From: Halichondria panicea
Taxonomy: Eukaryota; Porifera; Demospongiae; Suberitida; Halichondriidae
Reading direction: 5' to 3'
Assembly (NCBI RefSeq): GCF_963675165.1
Contig: NC_087392.1
Coordinates: forward strand, 3,803,442-3,867,441
DNA length: 64,000 bases
Below the pieces are notes generated by a model, which did not search any database, was not told where the DNA came from, and saw only the letters and a program-made list of their open reading frames with translations. Made by a program: the position numbers and the translations under genes. Below are positions 22,830-33,392 of this stretch, piece by piece (position 1 is the first letter of the stretch; every line of letters starts with the position of its first letter).

Positions 22830-24740
22830 GGGAGAGCCACCTCGCGTACTAGTTCCGACTCAATTTCTAACTGTAAGGGTTTGTATTTTCTCTTGGGCTG
22901 CTCTCTGTCAAGTGCTCCCTATGGGCTCATTCCTGACTTCATCAAGCGAGTTCTAGCTTTCAGTTTTTCCACTTGTCTATGGGATTCTTCGTTCTCTACT
23001 TTGGTCTGTAATTGTTCTGCTTCCAAATCAGACGTCCTTTGTTAACGCCTGCAACTCACACTTCGACATGACCTATTATACAACACAGAGTCGCGCGCCT
23101 ACACTCTTCTTATGCAAGTGTCAATCATAATATAAAACTGAACATAATTATTTCCAGACTACATGTAATATGTAACAATGAATAATTAGGTAGATGCCCA
23201 GAACGTACGATTCAGCAACTCCATTTTGTTCGGGAGTGCACTCACGAGTAACTCCTTCTGACAGTGTACTCACACCATCGTCCGCCTACTGCTCGACTTT
23301 TCGACCACAATCCTGAAATCGCTCGTCTTTCGTCTTCGAAATAAACCCAGATTCGATCATCGTGAGTGCTCTTGAAGGACTCTTGTGGTGCATAGTCAAA
23401 ACCATCAGACTACCACATGTCAGAATTCACAATCTGACAACTGGAACATGCAATGCATTCTCCACTCTCAACCGACCACCGGAACAGTTCCACAACCAAC
23501 TGCTTCTACCGTCCTGCAAGCCAGTGTCTTGAGGCCCCAGATACCAGTCAGCATGACCAACCACCAGTGCTTATATAGTGTCCACAGTGATCTTGGACTT
23601 CTACACCCCGCACTGCTTCCACCTTTGAAACATCCTTCAGACCAAACCACCAAACTACTCCGGTAAACTCGCCGTCAATGGAACATTCATTTCAATTCCG
23701 CCATTTGTTCCTGTACCGCCTTTATAAGTAGAAGCTCAAGTTTGCTTCCCCAGTCGCAGCTGGGTCACTTGGCTCGCCTATCAAATAGTCGTCCAACATA
23801 ACCGATCTCCCGGTTCCATGCCTTCCATGTTGCATTTCTACCGACTCTCCAGTATGGAGCGGTATCTGTGCCAGTATTGGCTGCGTTTTGGCGAGGCAAT
23901 AGGCGAGCCAAAAACCGGCCGACAGTCTCGTTTTGCGCATGCGCACAAGGGCAATTCCTAGCGAGCAAAGATTAGCAGATGGTTTTTGGGGAAGCAGATT
24001 TGAGAGAGCATTTTTTGATGTCAACGGAACCCGTACACACCCTCAAACAGGCAACCCCAACTCTCCACAACCTACCGCAAGAGGGCTTATGACCAAAGAA
24101 TCAGAACTCAACCTAGGGGTGCGTCTGAGATCAGCCCTACAGCACCACCATGGGATGGATCAGTTGCAGGCTGTTCTTCTCTCTCCTTCATTAGGGGGCC
24201 CCGATATCAAGCCAAGGGCACGCCACCAGACAGCCCCCCATCGACCTAGTGACAAGAGAGTCCCTGGTCCCACCACACCCAATGGCCATGAACTAAATAA
24301 TTACTGCACATGACTTATTTGCCTGTATAGTTCTCTCTTTGGTTCTTAGTAACACTAAACCTTGTTATTATAACAACCACAAACACAATGAAAATTTGAC
24401 GCATGCGCAGACAGACCTAGATCTAGTTGGCTCTAAGTAGAGATGACTTATCAAGCTGACCATTCAAAAAACTATAGAGCCTCCCCCCGTTGAGAAATTG
24501 CTTCCTACACCACTGTCCTGTTACTGGTACCCATAATTAACGTACAGTATTTGATTGTACAGCTATTACATTATACTGATCTTTTATATATTCTTCATTC
24601 TACAGATGATACATTGGACTTGACTGGCGAAGGCTCTATACTAGCAAGATCTCAAACTATGAACCAATTATTTACCTCCCAATCAAAAAACAAGAGAAAA
24701 ATTGGTTAGGAATGAGCCAGAATTCAATCTTGTTACGTAA
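22830..24740. other. Non-coding or unrecognised DNA with weak repeats
   Basis: Several short open frames occur on both strands, none with a family I know. GGCTCGCCTAT (23771) and ATAGGCGAGCC (23899-23909) are inverted and bound a ~140-bp palindromic segment. Base composition is more GC-rich than the neighbours, consistent with old retroelement material. Confidence 0.35.
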
Positions 24741-24904
24741 TGGTTCACGTGACAGGCACTTCCGCTCTAGACATCGAACTCTGCAAAGGTCTGTAGCTGC
24801 AACCTCGACCGTCTCAACCCGCACGCTACCGTCTCAACCCGGCTAGAGAGAGATCTCGACCCGTACGCTTGGATCTCGACCGTCTCAACCCGGCTCGAGA
24901 GAGA

Positions 24905-25044
24905 GAGCTGTGATCTCGACCGTCTCAACCCGTACGCCTGGATGTCGATCGACTCGAGAAAGAGAGAGACCGGCAAAGTAGGACTATAGTAGTTCAATGA
25001 TGTAATTACAGCGCCACCATACTGAACGCAATTTTTAAGCGGCT

Positions 25045-25078
<34 letters not shown>

Positions 25079-25205
25079 GTGATCTCGACCGTCTCAACCC
25101 GTACGCCTGGATGTCGACCGACTCGAGAAAGAGAGAGACCGGCAAAGTAGGACTATAGTAGTTCAATGATGTAATTACAGCGCCACCATACTGAACGCAA
25201 TTTTT
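24905..25205. repeat. Tandem duplication, two 132-bp copies separated by a (GA)n tract
   Basis: Copies at 24905-25036 and 25074-25205 differ at about one base. Both run from GAGCTGTGATCTCGACCG to CTGAACGCAATTTTT. The spacer is almost pure (AG)n. Partial copies of the CTCGACCGTCTCAACCC motif extend left to about 24800. Confidence 0.95.
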
Positions 25206-25495
25206 GAGGTCCTAAAAGACGCGCCAAGCGTTGCTGCAATTAAATTTTTCTGGCGCTTATAAAAAGGTGTATTAGTATTATTAGCGATGCTGAGGCACTC
25301 GCCTTTTACTTTTTGGCCTATTAGTACATGCATAGCTGTACTGTATTACTGCTCCGCGTACGTACCTATGAGATTGTTACGCTAGACCAGCTGTAGCACA
25401 TAAGCGCCAGCTGAACTTAACGCAATTTTTTGGGCTCTAAAAGATGCGCCCCTTAGAAGTGTAATTAATTTTTTCTGGCGCTGTAATTACAGAAA
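25190..25495. repeat. Dispersed direct repeat pair
   Basis: The block from AACGCAATTTTTGAGGTCCT to TTTTCTGGCGCT at 25195-25257 recurs in diverged form at 25428-25483, each with an AAAAGA.GCGCC core. GTAATTACAG also recurs at 25003, 25172 and 25483. Confidence 0.75.
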
Positions 25496-25723
25496 CTACG
25501 GTAGTGTTTTGCTGCAAGCGCTTACTAGAAAAAATCGCCCTTGCTCATAACACCTGTAACTTGTTTATGTATCTATTTGTGTTGAGTTTGACCTTCATAA
25601 AGTTGTCATAACTACTTAACTCAAATTCAAAGTTTGATATACCATTGGATTCCTTGTTAAGAAGCGCTTCTATCTATATGCTGTAGAGCTGGTAAGCTCA
25701 AACCAGCTAAAAGTTTGCATTTT

Positions 25724-25970
25724 TCATGTAGAAGTCCCAGACATACTTGTCCACCCTCCACAAAAAGCATAAATGAAGCCATAATTGACCACATAACTTC
25801 CGGTGTCAAACTCAACGCAAATAGACTTTAGTAACCTCACTGCATTTGGGTACCGAGTATTTAAATGGTCAGCTGCACTATAATTGCATTCTTCTGGTTT
25901 TGACACTGGTGGTAGTGCTAAAGAGCAGAGGAGGTACGACATCCGCGTGTCTTTAACACACACACACATT
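25724..25970 (-). other. Possible coding exon of unknown gene
   Basis: The minus strand is open for 81 codons with a protein-like composition (SKPEECNYSAADHLNTRYP, LLKSICVEFDTGSYVVNYGF). I do not recognise the family. Its N-terminal part (DTRMSYLL) is repeated in inverted orientation at 31211-31236, across the LTR element. It could be a real exon or a relic of a transposable element. Confidence 0.3.
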
Positions 25971-25988
25971 CTGAACTTTGATCTAAGG

Positions 25989-26243
25989 CCACTCCAAGTG
26001 ATACTCTGGTTTCTGGTCCACCGCCCGCATCAGTCTTGGATATTTCTATCTCATTATTGGATTTCTATCTCATTATTTCTACTACGCATGCGCAGAATGG
26101 TCCATGTGGTACAAAATAGTGTGATAATGATATTCATTTGCAAAATAATGAGATTTATAAGGTGAAATTGATACTGACATAATGAGAAAAGCCGCCCGCC
26201 CGCATGCAATTAGGACCAGAAACCAGAGTATCACTTGGAGTGG
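25989..26243. mobile_element. MITE with 30-bp perfect TIRs
   Basis: CCACTCCAAGTGATACTCTG... at 25989 and its inverse ...CAGAGTATCACTTGGAGTGG ending at 26243 match over about 30 bp. The element is 255 bp and lies 22 bp from the left LTR of the next element. Confidence 0.92.
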
Positions 26244-26264
26244 AATGTGTGTCTCCTTTTGTGA

Positions 26265-26415
26265 TGATAGCCTATTCTAGTTATGTTATTCTATGTAATG
26301 TGTCATGTGACTGACACATGATGGTGATAAGAACACACATGTTAATGTCAATATTTACTGTGAGAGTAATCTAGTTGAATCTAACTAAATAGCAGGCCAG
26401 ATAGCCTGTGTTACA
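26265..26415 (+). repeat. 5' LTR, 151 bp
   Basis: Starts TGATAGCCTATTCTAG and ends GATAGCCTGTGTTACA. It lacks about 29 bp present in the 3' LTR; the gap falls between two TGTAA copies, suggesting deletion by slippage between short direct repeats. Confidence 0.93.
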
Positions 26416-26587
26416 TTTGGCGACCTAGCCAGTAACGTTCTTTTGGAACCAACTATCGTTTGAAGTCCGTTGGAGAAGAGGTTTGCTGATGCAAAGACTT
26501 TTATGTAAAGACGTGAACTGAAGGCACTACTTGATAGTCAAGAGAGCCTTCCTACTACCAGAAGAAGACCTCTGAGACGTGGAACTA

Positions 26588-27541
26588 TGGCTAACACGGA
26601 GGAACAGTCGGCTGAAGTCACTCGAGAGATGCAGGAGCTGCGTGGAGGACCTACAAGTACAGCGCCATCACGGCCAGTGATGAACAACTTACTAGAGTGA
26701 GTGGCGATGGTGAGAGAGTGTATAGCGAGGCGCGTGTGGTCTCTGATTTGGTTGGTGGTTTGACTGGTGGAGAGTGTGTTTCAAGGCTTTTTGGAGTCTC
26801 AGCAAGCAAATGCATTGTCTGTGCAGAGTGTGCCCTCGTTACTTTCGTTTACTGGAGAGGATGTTGAGGCAGAAGCTAAACGTTGGTTAGACAGGTTTGA
26901 GGAGAGAGCTACCATGTTGTCTTGGACTGATGAGCTTAAATGTTATCACATCAAGCAGTACCTTGCTGGCACCGCTTTACAGGTTTTGCCGCCCGCCAAG
27001 CACAGCAACTACGGTCAACTCATAGAAGCTCTTAAGGACAGGTTTAAACCTATTGATATTGAGGGGTTTGGAGTTTCTTCAGCTTACACAGAAAAATCAG
27101 TCAGTAGAGAAGTTTGGTTTGGAATTAATGACACTAGGCAAGAAAGCTCTCGAGACGACAGAGCTAGATAACCTGTTAAAGGGCAAGTTTTTTCAGGCAT
27201 TGCTACCCAAATGGCAACGGAAATTGGGAGCACCTAGACTTGGAGAGTCGTTTAATGCTTTGTATGAATGTGCTAGAACCACCGAGCGACATGAGCAGCA
27301 GTATCAGTCTAGTTGGGAACCACGTGACTCTTCAGAGAAACAGCAGGGAGAGAAAGGTGAACCACCTCAGAAGCGGCAGTCTACTCTTAAGTGTTTTGGG
27401 TGTGGTGGTTTAGGACATTTCAAACGTAACTGTCCCCAGTCAGCAAGCCAAACAGAATCTAAATCCAAACAAGACAGGAGTGAGGCAAACAGTCGGGATC
27501 CACTTCCGCAACTATCGAAGCCAAGCGACTTTATCAGATGA
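26588..27541 (+). pseudogene. gypsy gag with CCHC zinc knuckle, frameshifted
   Basis: The likely start is the ATG at 26588 (MANTEEQSAEV). The frame stops near 26700, and gag continues in other frames: SFTGEDVEAEAKRWLDRFEE and WTDELKCYHIKQYLAGTALQ (capsid-like), then after a shift near 27060 FFQALLPKWQRKLGAPRLGE. A single CX2CX4HX4C knuckle (CFGCGGLGHFKRNC) is at 27392-27433. Gag would package the RNA in virus-like particles. Confidence 0.85.
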
Positions 27542-27571
27542 GCAGGTAGAGGATATCTTGAGGCAGAGGAG

Positions 27572-28500
27572 ATGCAAAAAGAGCAGGGTTTACTTGATAC
27601 CACAGAGTTGGTGCAGTTTCAGCTAGTAGCTGTTGGTCACACCTTGGAGTTAGATGTACTTGTGGACGGAGTTCAGTTAGCGGCGATGGTTGTCACACTT
27701 TCTCAATCCAGTATTATCTCTCGGTCACTTTTTCATAGGGATGGACGGCAGTTGAGGAAGCATGGCAAAGCTGTACCTAAGCTCGAGCCAGCAACAGTCA
27801 GCAACAGTATAAGGATGGAGTGGCAGGTCAACACGAGCTGAATATGTCACAGCTCAAGTGACGTAGAGCCCACTGTTTTCTTTGTGCAGCCAGACAGCAG
27901 TCAGGATTGTTTGATAGGGATGAATGCAGCACCAGCTCTGGGACTTTCATTTCTTGATCGCAACGGTATACCTCTTAGGATGGCAGGTTCAGTCCCAGTC
28001 ACTACAGCTTCCGTGAATTTGATTCGAACTAAGGCTATCCCAGCTAGGTCTAGGTCGTTTGTTGAGCCTGATCCATGTTCTTTAGAGACACATGGACTTG
28101 GTGCCTTGGAGTCTCTCGTCAGTGTAAACAGTCAAGGAAAGGTGTTGATCCCAGTAATGAACTATCACCAGAGAGATGTGTATCTTGAGGAGGGAACGTT
28201 GCTAGGTCAAGCTGAACTTCTTTTGGAGAGTGCTGAACACGATTTGACCGATGTTGTTGGACTCCCTGAGGGTGAGGGAACATGTATGGACGCTGCTCAC
28301 GTTGCTGTGGTGACAGGAGAACAGCCACGGAAGCTCTTGGATATCATACAGTGGCCTGTGAGCGTAGCTCCACGGAACAATGACAAGTTGGGATGCACTG
28401 CAGTCGCTCAGCACAAGATCGACACAGGGACCACGCACCAATCAAGCAGTATCCCCGACGTACCTCCTTTTGTGCATAGGGAAAGAATAGCACGGATGAC
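27572..28500 (+). pseudogene. gypsy protease and linker, active site lost
   Basis: Around 27640-27745 the frame reads LELDVLVDGVQLAAMV, then VTLSQSSIISRSLFHRDGR. The surroundings match retropepsins, but the catalytic Asp-Thr-Gly triplet at about 27685-27700 is replaced by Val-Thr-Leu. Linker sequence (DCLIGMNAAPALGLSFLDR) follows at 27908-27960. Confidence 0.8.
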
Positions 28501-29079
28501 ATGGAGACCAAGGGTGTGGTCTCACCTTCTGTGAGTCCTTGGGCTAGTCCAATCGTATTGGTCCCCAAGAAGGATGGAACAACACAGTTTTGTGTAGACT
28601 TTAGGAGGTTGAATGCAATCACTAAAAAGGACGTTTACCCCATTCCTCGCATAGAAGATATCTTGGACACCCTAGGTAGGAGTAGATTTTTCTCCACTCT
28701 TGATCTTTCTTCAGGGTTTTGGCAGATTCCAGGAAAATTTACCACGCATTGTGGACTCTTTGAGTTTAATCGGATGCCGTTTGGTTTATGTAACGCTCCT
28801 TCTACCTTTCAGCGTTTGATGCAAACGGTTCTTGCAGGGATTGATGGGAAGAGTTGTTTTTTGGTGTGTTCACGGACATTTGAAGAGGTTGTTTTTGAGC
28901 GATTACGGGCAGCTAACTTGAAGCTGAAAGTTGGAAAATGTGTCTTTTTGCAGGAACAGGTGAAGTATTTGGGTCATACTATCTCTAGGCTATTGCTCCA
29001 GATGTGTCCAAAGTCGAGAAGGTTCAGCACTTTCCGGTACCAACTGATGTTCTCACGCTTCGACAGTTTTTGGGGTTAG
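28501..29079 (+). pseudogene. gypsy reverse transcriptase with catalytic YxDD segment deleted
   Basis: Palm and finger motifs are clear: SPWASPIVLVPKKDGTTQFC, VDFRRLNAITKKDVYPIPRI, FFSTLDLSSGFWQIP, THCGLFEFNRMPFGLCNAPS and TFQRLMQTVLAGIDGKSCF. Right after SCF (about 28860) the YxDD box is absent and the frame resumes with LVCSRTFEE. A second short deletion lies between GFWQIP and THCGLF. The frame is open for most of 193 codons despite the losses. Confidence 0.9.
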
Positions 29080-29600
29080 CTTCTTACTACCGACGCTTCA
29101 TTAAGAATTTTGCAGCAGTTTCGTCACCGTTAACTGCACTCACCAAGAAGGGTGTTTTGTTTGTGTGGACAACACATTGTCAGGGAGCTTTTGATAAGCT
29201 CAAGAACTTGCTTTGTACTGCCCCAGTTCTAGCCTACCCTCAGTTTGGCCCAGGACATACCTGTGCGGTTTTGGCACAGGAGGACGAGAAGGGTCAGGTA
29301 CACCCAGTGGCATATGCCATCTAGGACACTTCACAAGCATGAGCGGAATTACCACATCACAGAGCTTGAAACGTTAGCAATTGTCTGGGCAGTGAAGTAC
29401 TATCGGTCGTACTTGTTGGGACATCATTGTCTTGTACTCATGGATCATGCAGCTCTTTTCAGTACTAGCAACCCTTCTGCTAAATTGGCCCGTTGGGCAT
29501 TGATTATACAGGAGATGGCCCTTGATATCAAATATCGGCCAGGGAAAACAAATAGCTGTACAGACGCTTTGTCTAGGAATCTGGTATCATGTGTAGTTGC
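29004..29600 (+). pseudogene. gypsy RT thumb and RNase H, first catalytic Asp segment deleted
   Basis: Seen: LRQFLGLASYYRRFIKNFAA, SPLTALTKKGVLFVWT and APVLAYPQFGPG, then a jump at about 29262 directly to AVLAQEDEKGQVHPVAYA: the usual strand with the first RNase H Asp is missing. After a frameshift near 29322 come HERNYHITELETLAIVWAVK, LMDHAALFSTSNPSAKLARW and IKYRPGKTNSCTDALSRN. Confidence 0.88.
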
Positions 29601-29737
29601 AGAGAGTGAGGGGGTCGGACTCGAACAGCGTAAAGATTCTCAGTTCAAGCCGCTTATCTCGAAGATGGTACGTTGCCAGGTGATGATGCAGAGGCGAGGA
29701 AGGTGGTTATTTAACAGTGAGGCTTTTGATTTGACAG

Positions 29738-30480
29738 ATGGCCTTCTTTATCATGAGTGTGCTAATACTCCTGTGTCTAGTGGTTCCACAGGAGAGACGA
29801 GAGGGTTTAATTCAGGAGGCACATGATGGTAGATTTTCAGGGCACTTTGCGGAAAAGAGAATCTATGAGCTACTTCGCCGTCGGCCAGGGATGCGAGCAG
29901 CAGTCAGACACTATTGTCGGTCATGTTTGGTTTGTGCTTCTAGGAAGGGTCAGAGTCGGTCTATCAAGCCACCACTACAACCTATTACTGTTGGAGGACC
30001 GTTTTTGAAAGTTGGGGTTGATGTTTTGCAGTTGCTTTTAATTCTTGATGGAAATCAATATGCACTGGTATTCATCACCAAATGGGTGGAAGTTGTTGCT
30101 CTTAAAAAGCTGAAACTATTGCGAGGATGTTTGTGGAGTATGTTGTCTGTCGGCATGGAGCACCACACGAGCTTCTTTCTGATCGTGGTGCTAACTTTCT
30201 TTCGGAGCTGGTAGCGGAGGTATGCAAATTGTTTGATGTCAACACAACCACCCGCAAACTAATGGCTTGTGTGAGCGGTTTAACAGCACTCTCATTCAGA
30301 TGTTGGCAAAGACAGTTGAGCGCTTTGGTCTTGACGAGCATTTGTCGTATGTTTTGTATGCTTACCGTGTTTCGGTACAAGAGTCTACTCGGGAGTCACC
30401 TTTCTTTTTGCTTTACGGTAGAGACCCAGTGCTAGAAGCTCTCTCGCTCACCTTATGTGGTAGATCTAGACGATTATAAA
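29738..30480 (+). pseudogene. gypsy integrase, frameshifted and internally deleted
   Basis: Seen: the H2C2 zinc region (HDGRFSGHFAEKRIYELLRR, HYCRSCLVCASRKGQ), VGVDVLQL with the first catalytic Asp, CRHGAPHELLSDRGANFLSE with the second, and in another frame GLCERFNSTL with the Glu. Bases are lost near 30085 and 30250. The catalytic triad residues survive, but not in one frame. Confidence 0.87.
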
Positions 30481-30927
30481 ACAGAATTGGTAGCAGGACT
30501 GTCCAGTGCATGGCAAACAGCCCAAGAGTGCATTACAGACAAACAGAAAAGTATGTATGACAGGTCAGCCAAAGAACCTAACCTTGAAGTTGGTCAACGC
30601 GTCATGGTTCGCATGCCAAGCGAAGTTCAAGGGAAAACTTGGAAATTTGCAAGACCATTCCATGGACCGTTTCGTGTCTTGAGTTTGACACCGACGAATG
30701 CAGAAGTTCGACTTGTCGACGAACCCAAGTCTCAATCAATCTTTGTTTCCCTGAACTGTGTTCAAAAATGTTATGAAGAACTTCCTGATCAGTCTTGGCG
30801 AGGATCTACTCCACGCAAGTACGCCCAGATTGCTAGTGACCAGCAACACCGCACTACACCTCAAGTTGTACCCGATTCCTATACTGGACCGATGACGAGA
30901 TCCCGAACAGCTTTGGCTGGTAACTAA
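30457..30927 (+). pseudogene. gypsy integrase C-terminal GPY/F tail
   Basis: An open frame of 156 codons ends at the TAA at 30925. GKTWKFARPFHGPFRVLSLT is a GPY/F-type module of gypsy integrases. The basic/Ser-Thr-rich end (PMTRSRTALAGN) is the usual polyprotein terminus. Confidence 0.85.
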
Positions 30928-31027
30928 ACTGTATAACTGTGTTTGTTTTTGTTTTTTTGTTTTTTTGTTTGGTTACATGCGGCTTCACTGTGACAATCTC
31001 GAGGACGAGATTTTCTCTCAGGAGGGG

Positions 31028-31206
31028 TGATAGCCTATTCTAGTTATGTTATTCTATGTAACCTTATTCATTTAATTTATGTATTATGTAAGTGTCATGT
31101 GACTGACACATGATGGTGATAAGACACACATGTTAATGTCAGTATTTACTGTGAAAGTAATCTAGTTGTATCTAACTAAATAGCAGGCCAGATAGCCTGT
31201 GTTACA
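31028..31206 (+). repeat. 3' LTR, 179 bp
   Basis: Starts TGATAGCCTATTCTAG directly after the polypurine tract and ends GCCTGTGTTACA. Apart from the indel it differs from the 5' LTR at few positions, so insertion was not ancient, although the coding region is badly broken. Confidence 0.95.
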
Positions 31207-31529
31207 CTTTGACACGCGGATGTCGTACCTCCTCTGGCTAAAGATGCTGTCTATAAGCATTAATTGTGACCTGCACTAAGTGTTGAGCTAGAGAAGTGTT
31301 GAGTAAGTTGTAAGTGAGTGATTTTGTCAAGCTTGTCTACTTCATGTCAAATGTGGTTTCCATTCAAGATTTGCCCTCCATAAATTATGTGTATGCGTAA
31401 ATTCTTCCATAAAGTAGCAGGATTTGTTGAGGGGTTGCTAGGGTGAATGGATAATTGTGCTGGTTGTTTGTTATCAATTTGCTATCGTGTATTTTGATGA
31501 CATGCCATGTTCTCTGCTTATCTGCAGAC

Positions 31530-31652
31530 AATGCGATTGCAAACAACGTGCAGGAATCACAACCGCACCTTCTCTAGCTTCAACTCCTTGCCTTTAGCAG
31601 ATATGTTCCCCTCCTGGAGATGTGAAGAAACTGGCAAAGTTATCGAATTAAG
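31530..31652 (+). other. Possible exon, unknown gene
   Basis: The frame MRLQTTCRNHNRTFSSFNSL continues to CEETGKVIEL and ends in AAG|GTGAGT, a good donor (31652). A tract ending CTTATCTGCAG lies just upstream as a possible acceptor. No family recognised. Confidence 0.3.
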
Positions 31653-32242
31653 GTGAGTTTTTAATTATTGCTTTGTTTTGCGTGGGCGTATCAAAGGGAA
31701 TGCAGCAGTATCACATCACATATTGTGTGTCGTACTCATATTGCACAGTGCACAATTAACTACCAACCCCACTTTTTTATAATTGCCAAACTAAAACTAA
31801 ATTTTTTTTCAGTTTTGCGCTTAGCTTAGGAGAGTAACAGTAGGAAAGTACTAACTGGGACACAATGGCATGCAGCTGACTTAAAAAATTCCCGTTCCGT
31901 TTGCGTAAAATGCACTGTTTGCGTTACACAAAACGAACGCACTGAATTATACAAAACGCTTCTGTTTTAACGCATTAAATAGTGCGGGGGCTAAATTGCT
32001 GAGTAAGCAATTTCCTATCGTTTGTTAGCTATACACAGTATCCATAGTAAACATGTAGCTAGGATTCACAAGTGGACCTTCTTCTGCTTTGTCCAGCTAG
32101 TTCATTTGTGTTGTGTTCCTCTGCTCTTCAACAGCAACAAAGTCAGTGAGCTGTGTGTGTAATGTTCATAGGTAGTCTAGTCTAGCATCAGACTGTGCTG
32201 TTGCATTTCTAGAAACTTTGTTAACCTACATGTACAGAGAAA

Positions 32243-32286
32243 TTCTACCTTGTTGAGTGGGAACATTCCCACTCAACAAGGTAGAA
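32243..32286. repeat. Perfect 20-bp hairpin, 4-nt loop
   Basis: TTCTACCTTGTTGAGTGGGA, loop ACAT, then the exact inverse TCCCACTCAACAAGGTAGAA. It could be a tiny foldback or a processed RNA hairpin. Confidence 0.95.
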
Positions 32287-32489
32287 CCATCACATGATGG
32301 TTAACAGTAGAGGAGAAACACATTCAGTGTGGCAAGTCAGGGACTGTGGTGTGTGATAAGAGCTACCGTATGGGGAAAACTCTTCAAAGCCCTTGTCCTT
32401 GCTATCGGTAAGTAGAGTAAAGCATGGAAATTCAAGCTACATGAAAATCCGGACGATTTAGCACGACGGCTAGCAAAAACAGAAAGAGC

Positions 32490-32785
32490 TATGCAGAAAC
32501 TAACTTGACACATAGAGAGAAACATACCTTGTAATCGATCTGGTGCGGTATCAGCTTCACAGCGGGTAATGAGCATGCAAAAATAAACGTGCGATAATTG
32601 CATTTTCGGAGAATGCGATGCAATTTCGAGTTGAGCTACTTAGAGCATCAATTAGCTAAATCTGAGTTTGCCATCAGCTTTTTCATGTCCACTTTACTCT
32701 GGATCAACCTTTAGTTGAGCAGAAACAGCTGCACTGCTGCACAAAACTTGCTGAGAAGTATTCGCACAAAAAGTGCTAGGTCAGC
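32490..32785. repeat. Left ~300-bp inverted repeat arm
   Basis: Inverse of 38468-38775. Inner end GTGCTAGGTCAGCA; outer end TATGCAGAAACTAACTTGAC. Confidence 0.95.
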
Positions 32786-33072
32786 ACAATGCAGTGTCAC
32801 ACGGTTGCTTTGCTAGCTAGACAATAATCATTGCATTGCATGTGTGCAAGAATGGATTCAGGCCCTGATGTCGATGATGAAAGGTGAGGCAATTAACCAA
32901 TGTCATAAAAGCATGTGCTAACAAACCATGCTTATAGATCTATATGTGTGCCCCAGACTAGTCACTTAACTTGGAGATTTTCATTCAAACAAGAAATAAT
33001 TGCTTGAACTTTGAACCCGTTTCTCTCAGAATCCCAAGTTCAAACTTCCCCTGTACCTAGTCCTAGCCTCAA

Positions 33073-33343
33073 GACCAGGCCGTTTGTATTGTAATTGGTC
33101 CAGGAATTTCATGGACCGGTAATTAACCACACCGGCAGACGTGCATGCCCACAACCTGCCATGAATATGATTATGGGTCACATGCACCTACCGTACCATT
33201 CCGTGGAATGTTCTAGCATAATAACATTCAACACATTGTGGGCGTGTGGTTAATTATCGGTCCATGAAATTCCTGGACCAATTACACGAGTTCTACATAC
33301 AAACTTGACCAGGCGTTCTGTCAGTAAACGAACGGCCTGGTCC
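33073..33343. mobile_element. Foldback MITE, ~270 bp
   Basis: GTAATTGGTCCAGGAATTTC...ACCACAC (33091-33131) is the inverse of GTGTGGTTAATTATCGGTCC...CAATTAC (33245-33285). Outer blocks GACCAGGCCGTTT (33073) and AACGGCCTGGTCC (33331) are inverted too. Confidence 0.9.
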
Positions 33344-33392
33344 GGTACACACACTATTATTATAGAAAAAAAAAAGTTGTGAAGGTCTTAAG

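Larger units (their letters stand above)
26265..31206 (+). mobile_element. Ty3/gypsy LTR retrotransposon, near full-length but decayed
   Basis: Two LTRs in the same orientation enclose gag, protease, RT, RNase H and integrase in gypsy order. A primer-binding region follows the 5' LTR (TTTGGCGACCTAGCC), and a polypurine tract (CTCAGGAGGGG) precedes the 3' LTR. No matching 5-bp target duplication was found: the 5' flank is TGTGA and the 3' flank CTTTG. Many small deletions and frameshifts break every domain, so this copy cannot be autonomous. Confidence 0.93.

Noticed and set aside
24767-24997. Repetitive minus-strand frame (RVETVEIQAYG type)
   Set aside because: Produced by the CTCGACCGTCTCAACCC repeat; not protein-like apart from the repeat.
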